Part shown: positions 26,100 through 36,407 of the stretch, in pieces
Layout: each line of letters opens with the position of its first letter
Numbering within the stretch: position 1 is the stretch's first letter
NCBI GenBank assembly: GCA_944326245.1
Contig: CALVDF010000002.1
Coordinates: 91,196 to 155,195 of the forward strand
Length of the DNA: 64,000 nt
From: an uncultured Bacteroidales bacterium
Lineage (GTDB): Bacteria > Bacteroidota > Bacteroidia > Bacteroidales > UBA932
Direction of reading: 5' to 3'
The notes under the pieces: model-generated
The model's input: only the letters and a program-made list of their open reading frames with translations
Databases searched by the model: none
Told to the model about the DNA's origin: nothing
Position numbers and translations under genes: made by a program

Positions 26100-26972
26100 A
26101 TGGTTGGAAGATTTAAAATAGACGGTAACGATGCGTGGACACAATGGAAGGTAGCTGTCCGCGAGGGAGGATACAATCAGTATGTCTGTCTGCCCTCAAT
26201 GAAAGATGTGGAGACCAATGACTGGTATGAACACGATGGAATTGAGGCTGACCTCTCATCCCCGGTTGGAGATACCAGGACTTTTATTATGGATTTCATG
26301 TGTGCCGGTTCAGCATCCGACATTGAGTCATTCTTATTATACCTGCGAACCCCGTTCATCGATTCGCAGGATATCAGTCATGGCGTTTATCATACTTTTG
26401 ATGGTGTGGATATAGGAGGAAAACAGGTTGTAGCACGTGTTGTCAGCCTATCAGGCGTAGACTTAGGGGCTATGCGCTCCCCTCTCCTATTCAGTTTGAC
26501 ATTTGCAGATGATTCAGGTTTTTCATACAATGCCGATATTTCCATCCCCCCATCAGAGGATGATGTGCAGTCTGATTTCACTATAGACGGGATACCTTTT
26601 AGATCCTTTGGTATTAAAATGCTTGACGGAACCATCAACGGATTGCTTTCTGGTGCTGGCGTCAAGGATGGTCTTTCTATAAATGTTTCCGATGTGCCAG
26701 GAGTTATATATGATAGTTCTTCTTACGGAAAACGTAAAAGTAGGAATTTCACTTTGAAATGTCATATGAAATCAAAGTCGTTTGACTCGATGTGGAGCAA
26801 CTACCTCGCTCTGGAGAATCTCCTTTTTATGCCCGGATCAAGAACAGTTATGATACCCGCTTTAGGAATATCATATAAATGTTATTACGTAAGCTGCTCG
26901 GTGCAGAATTTCTTTCCAGATTGCATCTGGCTCGATTTCAATCTCACTTTTAAAATCTTGGGCTGGTCATGA
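26100..26972 (+). CDS. Distal tail (Dit-like) protein
   Basis: 290 residues, mostly beta, starting 7 bases after the tape measure gene and overlapping the next by 4 bases. Its position and composition (central DISIPPSEDDVQSDFTIDG, C-terminal strand CIWLDFNLTFKILGW) suit the baseplate ring protein linking the tube to the tail tip. No specific motif was seen. Confidence 0.6.
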   Translation: MVGRFKIDGNDAWTQWKVAVREGGYNQYVCLPSMKDVETNDWYEHDGIEADLSSPVGDTRTFIMDFMCAGSASDIESFLLYLRTPFIDSQDISHGVYHTFDGVDIGGKQVVARVVSLSGVDLGAMRSPLLFSLTFADDSGFSYNADISIPPSEDDVQSDFTIDGIPFRSFGIKMLDGTINGLLSGAGVKDGLSINVSDVPGVIYDSSSYGKRKSRNFTLKCHMKSKSFDSMWSNYLALENLLFMPGSRTVMIPALGISYKCYYVSCSVQNFFPDCIWLDFNLTFKILGWS

Positions 26973-29900
26973 ATGTAACAATATATAACTCGGACAATAC
27001 TGCTCTCGTTACTGTGACTGCGCTTGAAGACAGTATTATAAGCAACGAGATTCGAGGAGACCATATACTTTCCCTCTCGTTTTCCAGTCCTGAATTTATA
27101 GATATTCAGGAAGGAGCGTATGTAATTGTTAATGGAGTGACTTTTACGCTTCTGTCTCAGAATAAAATTGAGATGACCCACACCAGGTCATACGAATATA
27201 CGGTTATCTTTGAGTCAGGGCCTGCATTTCTTTCATCCATAGTCATGCGCAATCCTGCGGATGGACAGCTGTCCTTCCCATACACAGCATCAGCAGAAGA
27301 TCATTTATCGCTTATTATTGCCAATCTTAATAGATATGATAGCACGGATGAATGGCAGATAGGTGAGTGTCAGACTGATGGAGGTGAAAAGTTTTTACAG
27401 TATGAGTATGTGTCTTGTCGCAGTGCTCTTGACTCCATAGCCGACATGTTCGGTACAGAGTGGGAGATTTCCGGGCATACAATATCATTGCATAAGGTTG
27501 AGTACAATTTAGATTCCCCTTTAGACCTCCAGTATGGAAAAGGATTTGGTCTGAGGCCTGGCATAGTGCGTGAGGTCGTTGACAGGCCTATGACCAGAAT
27601 CTATACTCAGGGAGGAAGTAAGAACATCGATGCGTCTAAATACGGCAGTGCAATATTGCTTCTTCCTAAATCAAAGACATTCAGATATGACGGCAACAAG
27701 TTTGAGGACGAGGATGGTTTTGATGCATCAAAGGCAAGAACATATTCCACTGATTCTGAGGGCACTTATATATCCAGCACAAAAAATGCTTCAAAAGTAG
27801 TAAATGAAGGAGTTATTGACTGTACCGATATTTATCCGAACAAGATATACAATGTTATAGATGTTATAGATTCCGGCAGTAATCCTAGGGAGATAATACT
27901 GGATATAGAAGAAGGCCTGGATTATTCTCAGTATCAGATTTTAGGAGAGCTTCCTACGATCACATTCCAGAGCGGAGAGCTTACTGGGAAAACATTCGAG
28001 ATACGTAGGAATCAGGACGGATCTGTCATGATGAGAAAGTCATATTCGGATAACGGAGCATTTGTTGGATGGATTGTCACGCTGTCCGGTTTGTATGACG
28101 GAGGAAGATGGATTCCAGACTCCCAGTCCGGACTAGTTCCTCAAAAGGGAGATACATGCAGGATTTTCGGGACTAGAATGCCTGACCAGTATGTTTGTGA
28201 TGATGAGAATAAATCAGGAGCCTCTTGGGATATGCTGCGCAGAGGTATCATGTACCTCTACGAGTATGAAGATTACATTTATTCGCTCAAAATAGAGATA
28301 GATCCCATATGGGCAAGACAGAACTGGAGTACTATATCTCAGAAATTCATCCTGGGAGGATATGTTAAGTACACAAATGACGGGTGGGCTTCAAATGGTG
28401 TCATGATGCGCATCCAAAGCATCCGTCTAGGCGTTGTAAACCCCTACTCTATTGAAATAAATCTTGGAAATGGAATCGTTGGAGGAGGAGTTTTAAAAGG
28501 TCTCTCCGACCAGATATCCAGACAGTCCGGATCGATATCGGAGCAACAGACCAGTCAGAAATCCATTGAGTACAACATATCGAATATGGGTTCCGACTTC
28601 GTCACCCTCTCCACCGACCAGACGATAAAGGGCAAGAAGACCTTCGCGAACGACGTGATATTCGGTGGCGCGGTCTCCGAGGGCGTGTACGGAAAGCTGC
28701 TCATTCCCTCCACGGCGGGGCCGGGCATATACGGCCTGCTTGTGTCAGACGAGCCGGTTCAGGGCGAGGTGCCCTCGGGAAGCGGGGGACTTGACAAGGC
28801 CGAACTGTGGCTTGAGCTTGGCGGCAGCACGGACAATCCCGTCATAGGCAAGAATCACCTTCCGGGCGACACGGTATACACGGATGACCTTGCCGGATAC
28901 GCCCTCAAGAGCGAACTGCCCGACCTCACCCCCTACGCCACGCAGGAATGGGTGACGGGGCAGGGCTACGCCACCCAGACATGGGTGCAGGGCCTTGGCT
29001 ACCTCACCGCCACGGATGCCGACGAAAGGTATGTGAACATCACCGGCGATACCATGACCGGCCCCCTTCACGGCACGGACATAGAGCTGTCGGGACACAT
29101 TGCCGCGTCGGTGCTGTACGTACCGTATTCGGGAGGGAACAAGATATACAGCCTCAGTGTAAGCGACACCCCCGTTCAGGGCGAGGCCCCCTCCGGCAGC
29201 GGGGGTCTTGATTCCGCGGCCTTATGGGAGGAGCTTGGGGGCAACGCCACGGACAAGGTGATAGGCCTTTCGCGCATCCCCGACATCCCCGTGGACATGG
29301 TGTCGGGACTGCTTGGCGGCGACAGCCGCATACTGCCGTCCCTGCTTCCCGACTGGCTCATGGGCCAGCTGCTCTACGGCGGTACTGTGGACGGCTCATC
29401 CGTGGCCACGGTGTCTGCGGCGTTCAAGGACAGATACGGCACGGGCGGGGACACCGTCACTCTGAACGCCTCCAACGCCTCGCAGTACGAGGGCGTGTAC
29501 TTCATCGCATCGGCTGACGCCTCCTCCGGCGTGGTGCAGTCCCTCGGCGTGCGCACGGGCGACTGGGTGGTGTCCAACGGCCTTGCATGGACCAAGATAG
29601 ACAACACCGATTCGGTGTCTTCCGTGGCGGGCCTCACCGGGGTCATCAGCAAGGCCGCATTGCAGACCGCCCTCTCTGACAGCACGCACCGCTTCGTCAC
29701 GGACGCGCAGACAGCGTTATGGGACGGCAAGTGGGCGTGGAACGAGGAGGACATCAAGGCCGTCAAGGTCAATGCCGCCGTGCTGGCGGACAAGGCCAAG
29801 GCCCTGAATGCCGCACGTTCCCTTTGGGGGCAGTCATTTGACGGGACGGGGAACGTAAGCGGGAACATGACTGGCGTGGGCGGCATCACGATGTCCGGCA

Positions 29901-32452
29901 GCATAGCGGGTGCGGTCAACGCTGACTTCTCGGGCTATCTGTCAGCGGGAACTCTCTACGTGCCTTATTCGGGCGGCAGCAAGGTGTACAGTCTGAAAGT
30001 GTCTGACGCTCCCGTCAGCGGCGAGGCACCCTCCGGAGGGGGCGGCATGGACACCAACGCGCTGTGGCTCGAGCTGGGAGGGAGCACGGACGACAAGGTG
30101 ATAGCAAAGTCGCACCTGCCCGAGGACACGGTGTACGAGGGGGATTTGGCGGGCTATGCCCTCAAGTCCGAGATACCGTCCCTCGCGGGATATGCGACCC
30201 AGAGCTGGGTGCAGCAGCAGGGCTACCTCACCTCCGTATCGCTCGCGACCATAAGCGACCTTCATTCATCGTGGGACGCGGTGCTGAAAGTCGAGCCCAC
30301 CAAATACGTTACCCGCTGGCCGACAGCCTCGGAGGTGGGGGCGCTGACACAGACATCTGCTGACAGCAGGTATGCCATACAGGCCAATGACAACAATCTC
30401 ATTTCTCACAGCAACGAGTTCAACGTCATTCCCGCGGGATTTTCTAATGTTGTCTGGTTTAACTTTCGGGCAAAAGGCGGTACAGGCCGTATCAGCCAAT
30501 ATATTTTTGGACGGGGCAGTGCTGTGGGAGGAGAGTATGCGGAGTTGTTGGGTAGTAATTTCATAGCTGACGATGGCGCAGGGTTTGTGAAAAGAATGCA
30601 TGCCGATACGTCTAACTTCGAGACAGGCCCTGTATGGGACAATGCCGCCGGAACTTCACATCTCGCAGCCATCGGCTACTGGAATACACCGCAGAAGGTC
30701 TTTATCAACCCGTGCTATAACGAAGTGACCGATGCGTGGATGGATGCTGTCGGCAAGCACAATTTTGTAGTAGGCAAGAACTTCCTTACTTACAACACCT
30801 ATCCCATCCTGCGCAGCGACAACATTGGCAGTTACGCCCTTACCCCGTCTAACTACGCCTCGCATCTCGATTCCCGCTACGTGAACGTTAGCGGGGACAC
30901 GATGACGGGGACGCTGACCGTAGACGTAACAGGCACCGGCAACGCCCTTGATTTAGTGTCGGATAATACGACAGAAACGTATTTAAGGGTGTTTATGGGC
31001 GCGAGCTATAAGGCTGCAATTGGGTATCATTCAACTCATGGGGCTTATTTATATAATCGCTTTACGGCCAGTTATTTAGGTCTAAGGGATAATGGGCTTG
31101 CTTATCGAGGCGGCTATGTTGTGTGGGATGCAGGCAACGACGGCAGCGGCAGCGGGCTTGACGCGGATTTGCTGGACGGGTATCAGGCGAGCAGCTTCCT
31201 TTTGAAGTCCGGAGGTACCATGACCGGAAACCTGACGTTGAAGTCTATGGGCGGGACGTGGCTAGACGGAAAGACGCAGGCTCCGATAATGACAAACGGC
31301 GCATCTTCTACCAACGGCAATTTATATCATCCCGTTATATGGGGTAAGACAGATGCCGGTGACGTATGGAATCTCGGCCACGGCGCGAGCGACCAGGTTG
31401 GTTTTTTTGGGTTCTACTCCGAGAGGACGGTCAACGGAACGGACTGGGCACATTATATAAAGGTATCGGATGGCACGGTGCATTTCAACAAGACGGTTTA
31501 CGGCACAACTTTCTCCGGTGCTCTCTCCGGCAACGCGACCTCCGCCACCAAACTTCAGACCTCCCGCACCCTCTGGGGGCAATCCTTCGATGGCACCCAG
31601 AACGTAAGCGGGGACATGACTGGGGTGGGTAATTTCACGGGCGTAGGTCAGTTCAAGTACGGCGCAAGCGATGAATCAAATGCTACCTATGGGAAATACC
31701 ACAGGCTTAATCTTGGCTATCATAACATAGACCATACTGATTTCTATGAGCAAGTATTTAATTTCTACAGTAATGGAGGCGGTACTACATGGGCTAAAAT
31801 AGGGAGCACAAATTACTTCAACGGAAACGTCGGCATCGGCACCGCCTCTCCGGCCTATAAACTGGACGTATCCGGCAAGATACGAGCCACCGCGGGCATC
31901 ACAATCGGAAGCACGGACGACTACGGCTGGTATATCAGTGGTGACAACAGGATTACTGCTGGCGGGGGAACCGCACGCGGAGTTAACGTCGGCAACCTGC
32001 TGGTGAGCAACGCATGGGCTGACTATACGAAAGTCCCGAGCAATGGCATATACTGCAAAGGATCAATACTGATAGGCGGTACCATTACGGGAGAGCAGAA
32101 CGTTATAGCCTATTCGAGTTCGTCCAGGGCACTGAAGGACATAGTCTGGCACAGCTCGTATTCAGAGAAGCTGCAATCCCTAGGGAGAGTGGTAGACTAC
32201 AGATATAACGACATCCTCAAGAGGGACAAGGAGATCCACACCGGTCTGATCTACGAATCTGTAAAACCTGTAATACCCTCCATGTGCTACATGTACGAGG
32301 GCTATGGCGCACTTAACTATCTGTCTCCGGACTATATAAACCTGATTGCCGGAGCGGTGCAGGAGCATACAAGTGAACTGACGACACTCCGGAACAAGGT
32401 CAGAGCGCTGGAGGACGAGATTTCACGGCTAAGGAGGGGCCTTGCGGCATGA
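26969..32452 (+). CDS. Tal baseplate hub fused to tail fibre with S74-type chaperone
   Basis: 1827 residues. Residues 1 to about 530 resemble the tail-associated hub (Tal/gp27-like: MTRIYTQGGSKNID, FILGGYVKYTNDG). From about 535 the protein changes to a Gly/Ser-rich fibre with repeats: three copies of a module around YVPYSGGxKxYSLxVSD and two of LWGQSFDGTxNVSGxMTGVG. The last 115 residues have SSRALKDIVWHSS and ALNYLSPDYINLIAGAVQ, then a coiled coil, matching the intramolecular chaperone (peptidase S74) that trimerises and cleaves itself off. Base composition turns sharply GC-richer near 28,570, at the hub-fibre boundary. Confidence 0.8.
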   Translation: MNVTIYNSDNTALVTVTALEDSIISNEIRGDHILSLSFSSPEFIDIQEGAYVIVNGVTFTLLSQNKIEMTHTRSYEYTVIFESGPAFLSSIVMRNPADGQLSFPYTASAEDHLSLIIANLNRYDSTDEWQIGECQTDGGEKFLQYEYVSCRSALDSIADMFGTEWEISGHTISLHKVEYNLDSPLDLQYGKGFGLRPGIVREVVDRPMTRIYTQGGSKNIDASKYGSAILLLPKSKTFRYDGNKFEDEDGFDASKARTYSTDSEGTYISSTKNASKVVNEGVIDCTDIYPNKIYNVIDVIDSGSNPREIILDIEEGLDYSQYQILGELPTITFQSGELTGKTFEIRRNQDGSVMMRKSYSDNGAFVGWIVTLSGLYDGGRWIPDSQSGLVPQKGDTCRIFGTRMPDQYVCDDENKSGASWDMLRRGIMYLYEYEDYIYSLKIEIDPIWARQNWSTISQKFILGGYVKYTNDGWASNGVMMRIQSIRLGVVNPYSIEINLGNGIVGGGVLKGLSDQISRQSGSISEQQTSQKSIEYNISNMGSDFVTLSTDQTIKGKKTFANDVIFGGAVSEGVYGKLLIPSTAGPGIYGLLVSDEPVQGEVPSGSGGLDKAELWLELGGSTDNPVIGKNHLPGDTVYTDDLAGYALKSELPDLTPYATQEWVTGQGYATQTWVQGLGYLTATDADERYVNITGDTMTGPLHGTDIELSGHIAASVLYVPYSGGNKIYSLSVSDTPVQGEAPSGSGGLDSAALWEELGGNATDKVIGLSRIPDIPVDMVSGLLGGDSRILPSLLPDWLMGQLLYGGTVDGSSVATVSAAFKDRYGTGGDTVTLNASNASQYEGVYFIASADASSGVVQSLGVRTGDWVVSNGLAWTKIDNTDSVSSVAGLTGVISKAALQTALSDSTHRFVTDAQTALWDGKWAWNEEDIKAVKVNAAVLADKAKALNAARSLWGQSFDGTGNVSGNMTGVGGITMSGSIAGAVNADFSGYLSAGTLYVPYSGGSKVYSLKVSDAPVSGEAPSGGGGMDTNALWLELGGSTDDKVIAKSHLPEDTVYEGDLAGYALKSEIPSLAGYATQSWVQQQGYLTSVSLATISDLHSSWDAVLKVEPTKYVTRWPTASEVGALTQTSADSRYAIQANDNNLISHSNEFNVIPAGFSNVVWFNFRAKGGTGRISQYIFGRGSAVGGEYAELLGSNFIADDGAGFVKRMHADTSNFETGPVWDNAAGTSHLAAIGYWNTPQKVFINPCYNEVTDAWMDAVGKHNFVVGKNFLTYNTYPILRSDNIGSYALTPSNYASHLDSRYVNVSGDTMTGTLTVDVTGTGNALDLVSDNTTETYLRVFMGASYKAAIGYHSTHGAYLYNRFTASYLGLRDNGLAYRGGYVVWDAGNDGSGSGLDADLLDGYQASSFLLKSGGTMTGNLTLKSMGGTWLDGKTQAPIMTNGASSTNGNLYHPVIWGKTDAGDVWNLGHGASDQVGFFGFYSERTVNGTDWAHYIKVSDGTVHFNKTVYGTTFSGALSGNATSATKLQTSRTLWGQSFDGTQNVSGDMTGVGNFTGVGQFKYGASDESNATYGKYHRLNLGYHNIDHTDFYEQVFNFYSNGGGTTWAKIGSTNYFNGNVGIGTASPAYKLDVSGKIRATAGITIGSTDDYGWYISGDNRITAGGGTARGVNVGNLLVSNAWADYTKVPSNGIYCKGSILIGGTITGEQNVIAYSSSSRALKDIVWHSSYSEKLQSLGRVVDYRYNDILKRDKEIHTGLIYESVKPVIPSMCYMYEGYGALNYLSPDYINLIAGAVQEHTSELTTLRNKVRALEDEISRLRRGLAA

Positions 32453-33597
32453 GCGTAAACGGAACTACCATCGTCGAGCCTGTAAGCATTACGGATGTAC
32501 GCACCGTTCTGGGCGAGAGTGCCTACGACCTGGCCTCGCTCTGCCGGAGCAGCAGAATCAACAAATGGGCGCGGTACAAGCCGGTCATATCGTCACGCAC
32601 CGACATAACCAGCCGGGCGCTTTACGAACAGATGGCATCTGCCGTGACGGTCAACTGGGGTTTTGACAAGACAGGTTTCATCTCCGGCACATCCATCTCC
32701 GCGTTGGTGGAACAGGCCATTGCCGGGGATGCCGACTGGCACTATGACAGGCCTACAAGCGGCGTGTGCCGTCTCGGCGACTTTGCAGGATACAACCATG
32801 CGGCACTTCCGCCGTGCAGTCTGTCACTGCCTACGGGTACCGTACTGGCCGGAAGCGGCATACCTCTCAGCCTCAGTGCCGCAGCAAAAGACGGAGGCCT
32901 GGGCCTCGAGGACTTCAAGGCCTCGATAGGCGGCAGCACGGCATGGAGCAGCATGCAGTGGGCGATAGCCCTGGTGCAATACCGTGGCACCACTTCGGAA
33001 AAAATTACGATGACGCTGCTGGGGCCTGTGACATCAAACGTCAACCGCAGCTTTGCATTATCAGCTACTGGTACATTCGACATTGTCGTGATGATCACCA
33101 ACGCGACAACGCCGAACCAGACAGGAGGGGCATATTACTACATGCTCATTCCTGGCGGATACACATCCCTGAAGGTCATAACTTCGTGGGTGGACTTCTG
33201 GCGTGTATCATTCCAAAAGGGATACAATGCGACAGGCACTATCCTGTCACAACTCAAATTCTCCTTCGGCATCACCAACCATTCCGATCAAGGCATTGTT
33301 GTAAGCGTGTTTATCATCACGAGACCAAAGGGTGCGGCCATAAGCGGGACACCATCCGCCAGCGGCAGCTACCGCGTGCTGGCATCGCAGACCCTGACTG
33401 CAACTGCAACAAAAGCCGTAAACATATCTGTCACCGCTGAAAACAGTTACGAGGTTGCTTGCGGATACATCCTTTCCGGCACGGTACACTGGTATAAAGT
33501 CACTGGAGGCGGTGAAGTGTCACAAAGCCAGGCATGGACTGTCCTAGGCCTGATAGCATCGGCTGGATCAGGAGTGTCTCCTAGCCCAAACAAATAA
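32449..33597 (+). CDS. Tail appendage protein A
   Basis: 382 residues overlapping the fibre gene by 4 bases. Residues about 140-380 (from GGLGLEDFKASIGG to WTVLGLIAS) are shared with the next gene, which has GGLGLSDFKDALGG and the same TNAxxxNxxGGAYYYxLIPGGY block, so the two have a common beta-rich domain. The N-terminal 140 residues are different. Position after the fibre suggests a receptor-binding or fibre-tip part. Confidence 0.65.
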   Translation: MSVNGTTIVEPVSITDVRTVLGESAYDLASLCRSSRINKWARYKPVISSRTDITSRALYEQMASAVTVNWGFDKTGFISGTSISALVEQAIAGDADWHYDRPTSGVCRLGDFAGYNHAALPPCSLSLPTGTVLAGSGIPLSLSAAAKDGGLGLEDFKASIGGSTAWSSMQWAIALVQYRGTTSEKITMTLLGPVTSNVNRSFALSATGTFDIVVMITNATTPNQTGGAYYYMLIPGGYTSLKVITSWVDFWRVSFQKGYNATGTILSQLKFSFGITNHSDQGIVVSVFIITRPKGAAISGTPSASGSYRVLASQTLTATATKAVNISVTAENSYEVACGYILSGTVHWYKVTGGGEVSQSQAWTVLGLIASAGSGVSPSPNK

Positions 33598-33609
33598 AAA
33601 TGTCATGAT

Positions 33610-34491
33610 ATGAAAGCACCGAGATCAGCATACGCACAAATAAACAATATCCTGGTTGTCGAAGTAGTCCGCAAATCAGGTACGGTACTTAACAACTATG
33701 TCGCCAGGTTCCTGAAAGGCACAACAGATGCCGGAGGCTACTCCACCACCGATGCCGGCCTGGCAGCGGCAATAAAGGAGCTGTTCTACCTCGATCACCT
33801 CATGCGCATAAGGCGCAACGGAGGGCTGGGCCTGAGCGATTTCAAGGACGCACTGGGAGGAGACAACAACTGGGCCTCGATGAAATGGGCCGTGGCGACA
33901 ATCAAGGGGCGCAACTCCACGGCAGAGAGCGTGACGATGGAGCGGCTCATGTCCGCCGACCAGTCCTTCGACACTACTAGGACGCTCAGCACGCTCGGCG
34001 AGTACGAGCTGCTGGTGATGATAACCAACGCCCCGTCCGCCAACGCGGCGGGAGGTGCGTACTACTATCTCCTCATCCCCGGAGGCTACTCGAAGGTCAA
34101 TGTCATCAGCGCATGGCTTACGGTCAGCTTCTCCGGTTTCTCGAGGGGCTACAACTCCTCGAACTCGGTGATAACGTCGCTCAGTATTCGATACAGCATA
34201 CAGAACAACACCGACGTCGCCGCGACCGTTGGGCTGTTCATCCTGTGCAAGCCGAAGTCGGCGGTACTGGTCGGCGACCCGCAGGTCAACCGGACCCTGA
34301 GCGTCGTGGCGCACGGCGTCGTGACGGGCACGCTGTCCGTCGCCGTGTCAGTGCCGGTGAACGAGCAGAACAGCTACGAGGCGTGCGTGGGATACCTTTA
34401 CGCAGGGACATACCACTACTTCAACACGTCAGGCGAGGAAGTGGACAGCGTATCGGACGCCTGGACGGATTTAGGACTTATAATAAATTGA
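33610..34491 (+). CDS. Tail appendage protein B
   Basis: 293 residues. The N-terminal 75 residues (MKAPRSAYAQ, YVARFLKGTTDAGGYSTT) match those of the next gene, while the C-terminal 220 residues match gene A. It is therefore a chimera of the two neighbours, which points to domain shuffling within the appendage cluster. Likely a beta-rich fibre or tip protein. Confidence 0.65.
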   Translation: MKAPRSAYAQINNILVVEVVRKSGTVLNNYVARFLKGTTDAGGYSTTDAGLAAAIKELFYLDHLMRIRRNGGLGLSDFKDALGGDNNWASMKWAVATIKGRNSTAESVTMERLMSADQSFDTTRTLSTLGEYELLVMITNAPSANAAGGAYYYLLIPGGYSKVNVISAWLTVSFSGFSRGYNSSNSVITSLSIRYSIQNNTDVAATVGLFILCKPKSAVLVGDPQVNRTLSVVAHGVVTGTLSVAVSVPVNEQNSYEACVGYLYAGTYHYFNTSGEEVDSVSDAWTDLGLIIN

Positions 34492-34552
34492 AAATGGCAC
34501 AGTTAAACTAAAGTAAATTGATGAACCTTGTACTTGTATAAACACAAATGAT

Positions 34553-36082
34553 ATGAAAGCACCATCAAGCGCATACGTTATATCGGGGGACGGCAACTTC
34601 GTCAAGGCCGTCCTGACACGGGACGCGGTACAGTACCTGTCCTATGTGGCACGCTTCCTTTCCGGCACGCAGGCTTCGGGCGGCTACTCCACCACGGCTG
34701 ACGGGATGAGGGACGCGATAAAGTCCATCTTCCACCTCGACCTCCTCATAGACCATGCCGGGGGATTCCTCGGAGCGGTGGAGGTGTCCGGGGCGAACGA
34801 GAAGTTCCACAACATCGCCGAGCGCCGCTCCGGAATGAGAATGGAGTACGAAGGCAAGGAGTACCGCATACTCAACGACGCGGGCCTTAACACCCTCGCG
34901 GAGGTGCAGTATGTCAGTCCGCTGAGCCTGTTCGCGAACGTGATAGTCCTTGACATCACGGTGAAGTCGTCATTCTACGCCATGACCGACAGCTCCCAGT
35001 GGAAGCTGACGAAAGGGGGCACGCCGCTCATGCTGTACGGCCTCGGCGCGGTGCCCGCGCGTTCCTCGCGCACGTTCCGTGTCAGGTACTATGACGCGTC
35101 GAGCAACCCTACGGAGCAGGTGTCGCAGGGCGACGCCCTCAATGTCAACGTCACCGCCGTCAATGACGAGGGCACGATGTCGCTCGACAGGGGCATCTCG
35201 GCAGGGCGGCGGGTGCTGTGGGAGGCTTCGCAGGGCCGTCCCGAATGGCACTACAGCGCGGACGAGCCGTCGGTGCTCAAGGACATCTCCGCAGCCGCAG
35301 TGTCGTCCACCGACCTGTACGAGGACGAGCTTGACCTGCTTGAGGCGTTGTCGGGGATACCCAACACCGTGCCCGCGCAGGCCGCGACATTCTACAAGGG
35401 CCTGGTGCGCGACTACCCGCAGATGTCCGTCCCGCAGGCCGCCGGATGGTACTGGTCCCCCTCGCAGGCTCTGTATCTCGGGGACGAGTGGGCGATGAGG
35501 GCGATATACGTCAACGCGCAGGGCAAGGCGCAGTGGTACAAGCAGCTGACAGACCCCGTGACACAGCTGGTGATAGGGCTGAGGATAACTGATGCGGCCA
35601 CGGAAACCGACAGGCCGAGCAACACCTACCGCACGTTCGAGCTGTACGCCCGCACCGGGGCATGGCACGAGGCGTACCCGCGGATAAGGGTGCTTGTCGG
35701 TGTGTCCGTACCGGTACCGGGGTCGATAGGCGCGAGGTATGACGGCACGGTGATAACCGACCGCGAAGGCAACACCGTGCCGCACTCGACCAACATAGGC
35801 AGCAGCCTCAACATAGATGCCGAACTCACCGCCGCATCCCCGTCATACAGCAAGTCCGTGACACAGGTGTACCGCACACGCGCACTCATGACTCAGTACA
35901 GCGGCACTAAGTACTATGACGCGGGCAACGGCGTGTACTACGCCCTCGACAGGACAAAGCCATGGAGTGTGGTCTGCCTCGACGATGACGGCACGGAGCA
36001 CGAGTTCGAGGGCGAGATAACGTGGGTGGGAGGCAGCATCGGGGCGTCGTCGACGGACATACCCGCGATACCGATAGGATAA
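34553..36082 (+). CDS. Tail appendage protein C
   Basis: 509 residues. It shares the N-terminal attachment segment with gene B (MKAPSSAYV, YVARFLSGTQASGGYSTT) and then carries an unrelated, longer beta-rich region. GC content is high. The common N-terminus may be a docking segment on which alternative receptor-binding ends are mounted. Confidence 0.65.
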   Translation: MKAPSSAYVISGDGNFVKAVLTRDAVQYLSYVARFLSGTQASGGYSTTADGMRDAIKSIFHLDLLIDHAGGFLGAVEVSGANEKFHNIAERRSGMRMEYEGKEYRILNDAGLNTLAEVQYVSPLSLFANVIVLDITVKSSFYAMTDSSQWKLTKGGTPLMLYGLGAVPARSSRTFRVRYYDASSNPTEQVSQGDALNVNVTAVNDEGTMSLDRGISAGRRVLWEASQGRPEWHYSADEPSVLKDISAAAVSSTDLYEDELDLLEALSGIPNTVPAQAATFYKGLVRDYPQMSVPQAAGWYWSPSQALYLGDEWAMRAIYVNAQGKAQWYKQLTDPVTQLVIGLRITDAATETDRPSNTYRTFELYARTGAWHEAYPRIRVLVGVSVPVPGSIGARYDGTVITDREGNTVPHSTNIGSSLNIDAELTAASPSYSKSVTQVYRTRALMTQYSGTKYYDAGNGVYYALDRTKPWSVVCLDDDGTEHEFEGEITWVGGSIGASSTDIPAIPIG

Positions 36083-36116
36083 CACTAACATTTTAAAACA
36101 TTTAAAACCAAAAGTT

Positions 36117-36404
36117 ATGTTACAGATTAACTACTCGAACAGGCGCACCTTAGAGCGCGCGTCGGCCCAGTCGGGCACAATCAGCATCTCCGCGGAAGTG
36201 ACCGTGGACTCGAACAACAACGTAAAGCTGGACGGCAACATCTCCGATAGCGATGGAGGAAGGTATGTATACTTCAGCTATGAGCCGAACCCCGGCTCGG
36301 AGCCTACCATGAGCATCAACGGCCCCTCCTCGCTCATCGAGGACGCATCCGCGTCGCTCAATGAGTTCATCACATCAGTAACCGCACACTATCCGGAGGA
36401 GTAG
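36117..36404 (+). CDS. Small late phage protein
   Basis: 95 residues, strand-rich (GTISISAEVTVDSNNNVKLDG), acidic C-terminal half. It follows the appendage cluster by 34 bases and precedes the next gene by 3. No family recognised. Confidence 0.55.
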   Translation: MLQINYSNRRTLERASAQSGTISISAEVTVDSNNNVKLDGNISDSDGGRYVYFSYEPNPGSEPTMSINGPSSLIEDASASLNEFITSVTAHYPEE

Positions 36405-36407
36405 GCC

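Noticed and set aside
26969..36082. Diversity-generating retroelement acting on fibre genes
   Set aside because: No reverse transcriptase or template/variable repeat pair was found in the window; the repeats are in-frame fibre modules.
28665..36100. Many long reading frames on both strands of the GC-rich fibre region
   Set aside because: They overlap the real genes, are compositionally odd (Arg/Pro/His-rich) and have no start context or homology that I recognise.
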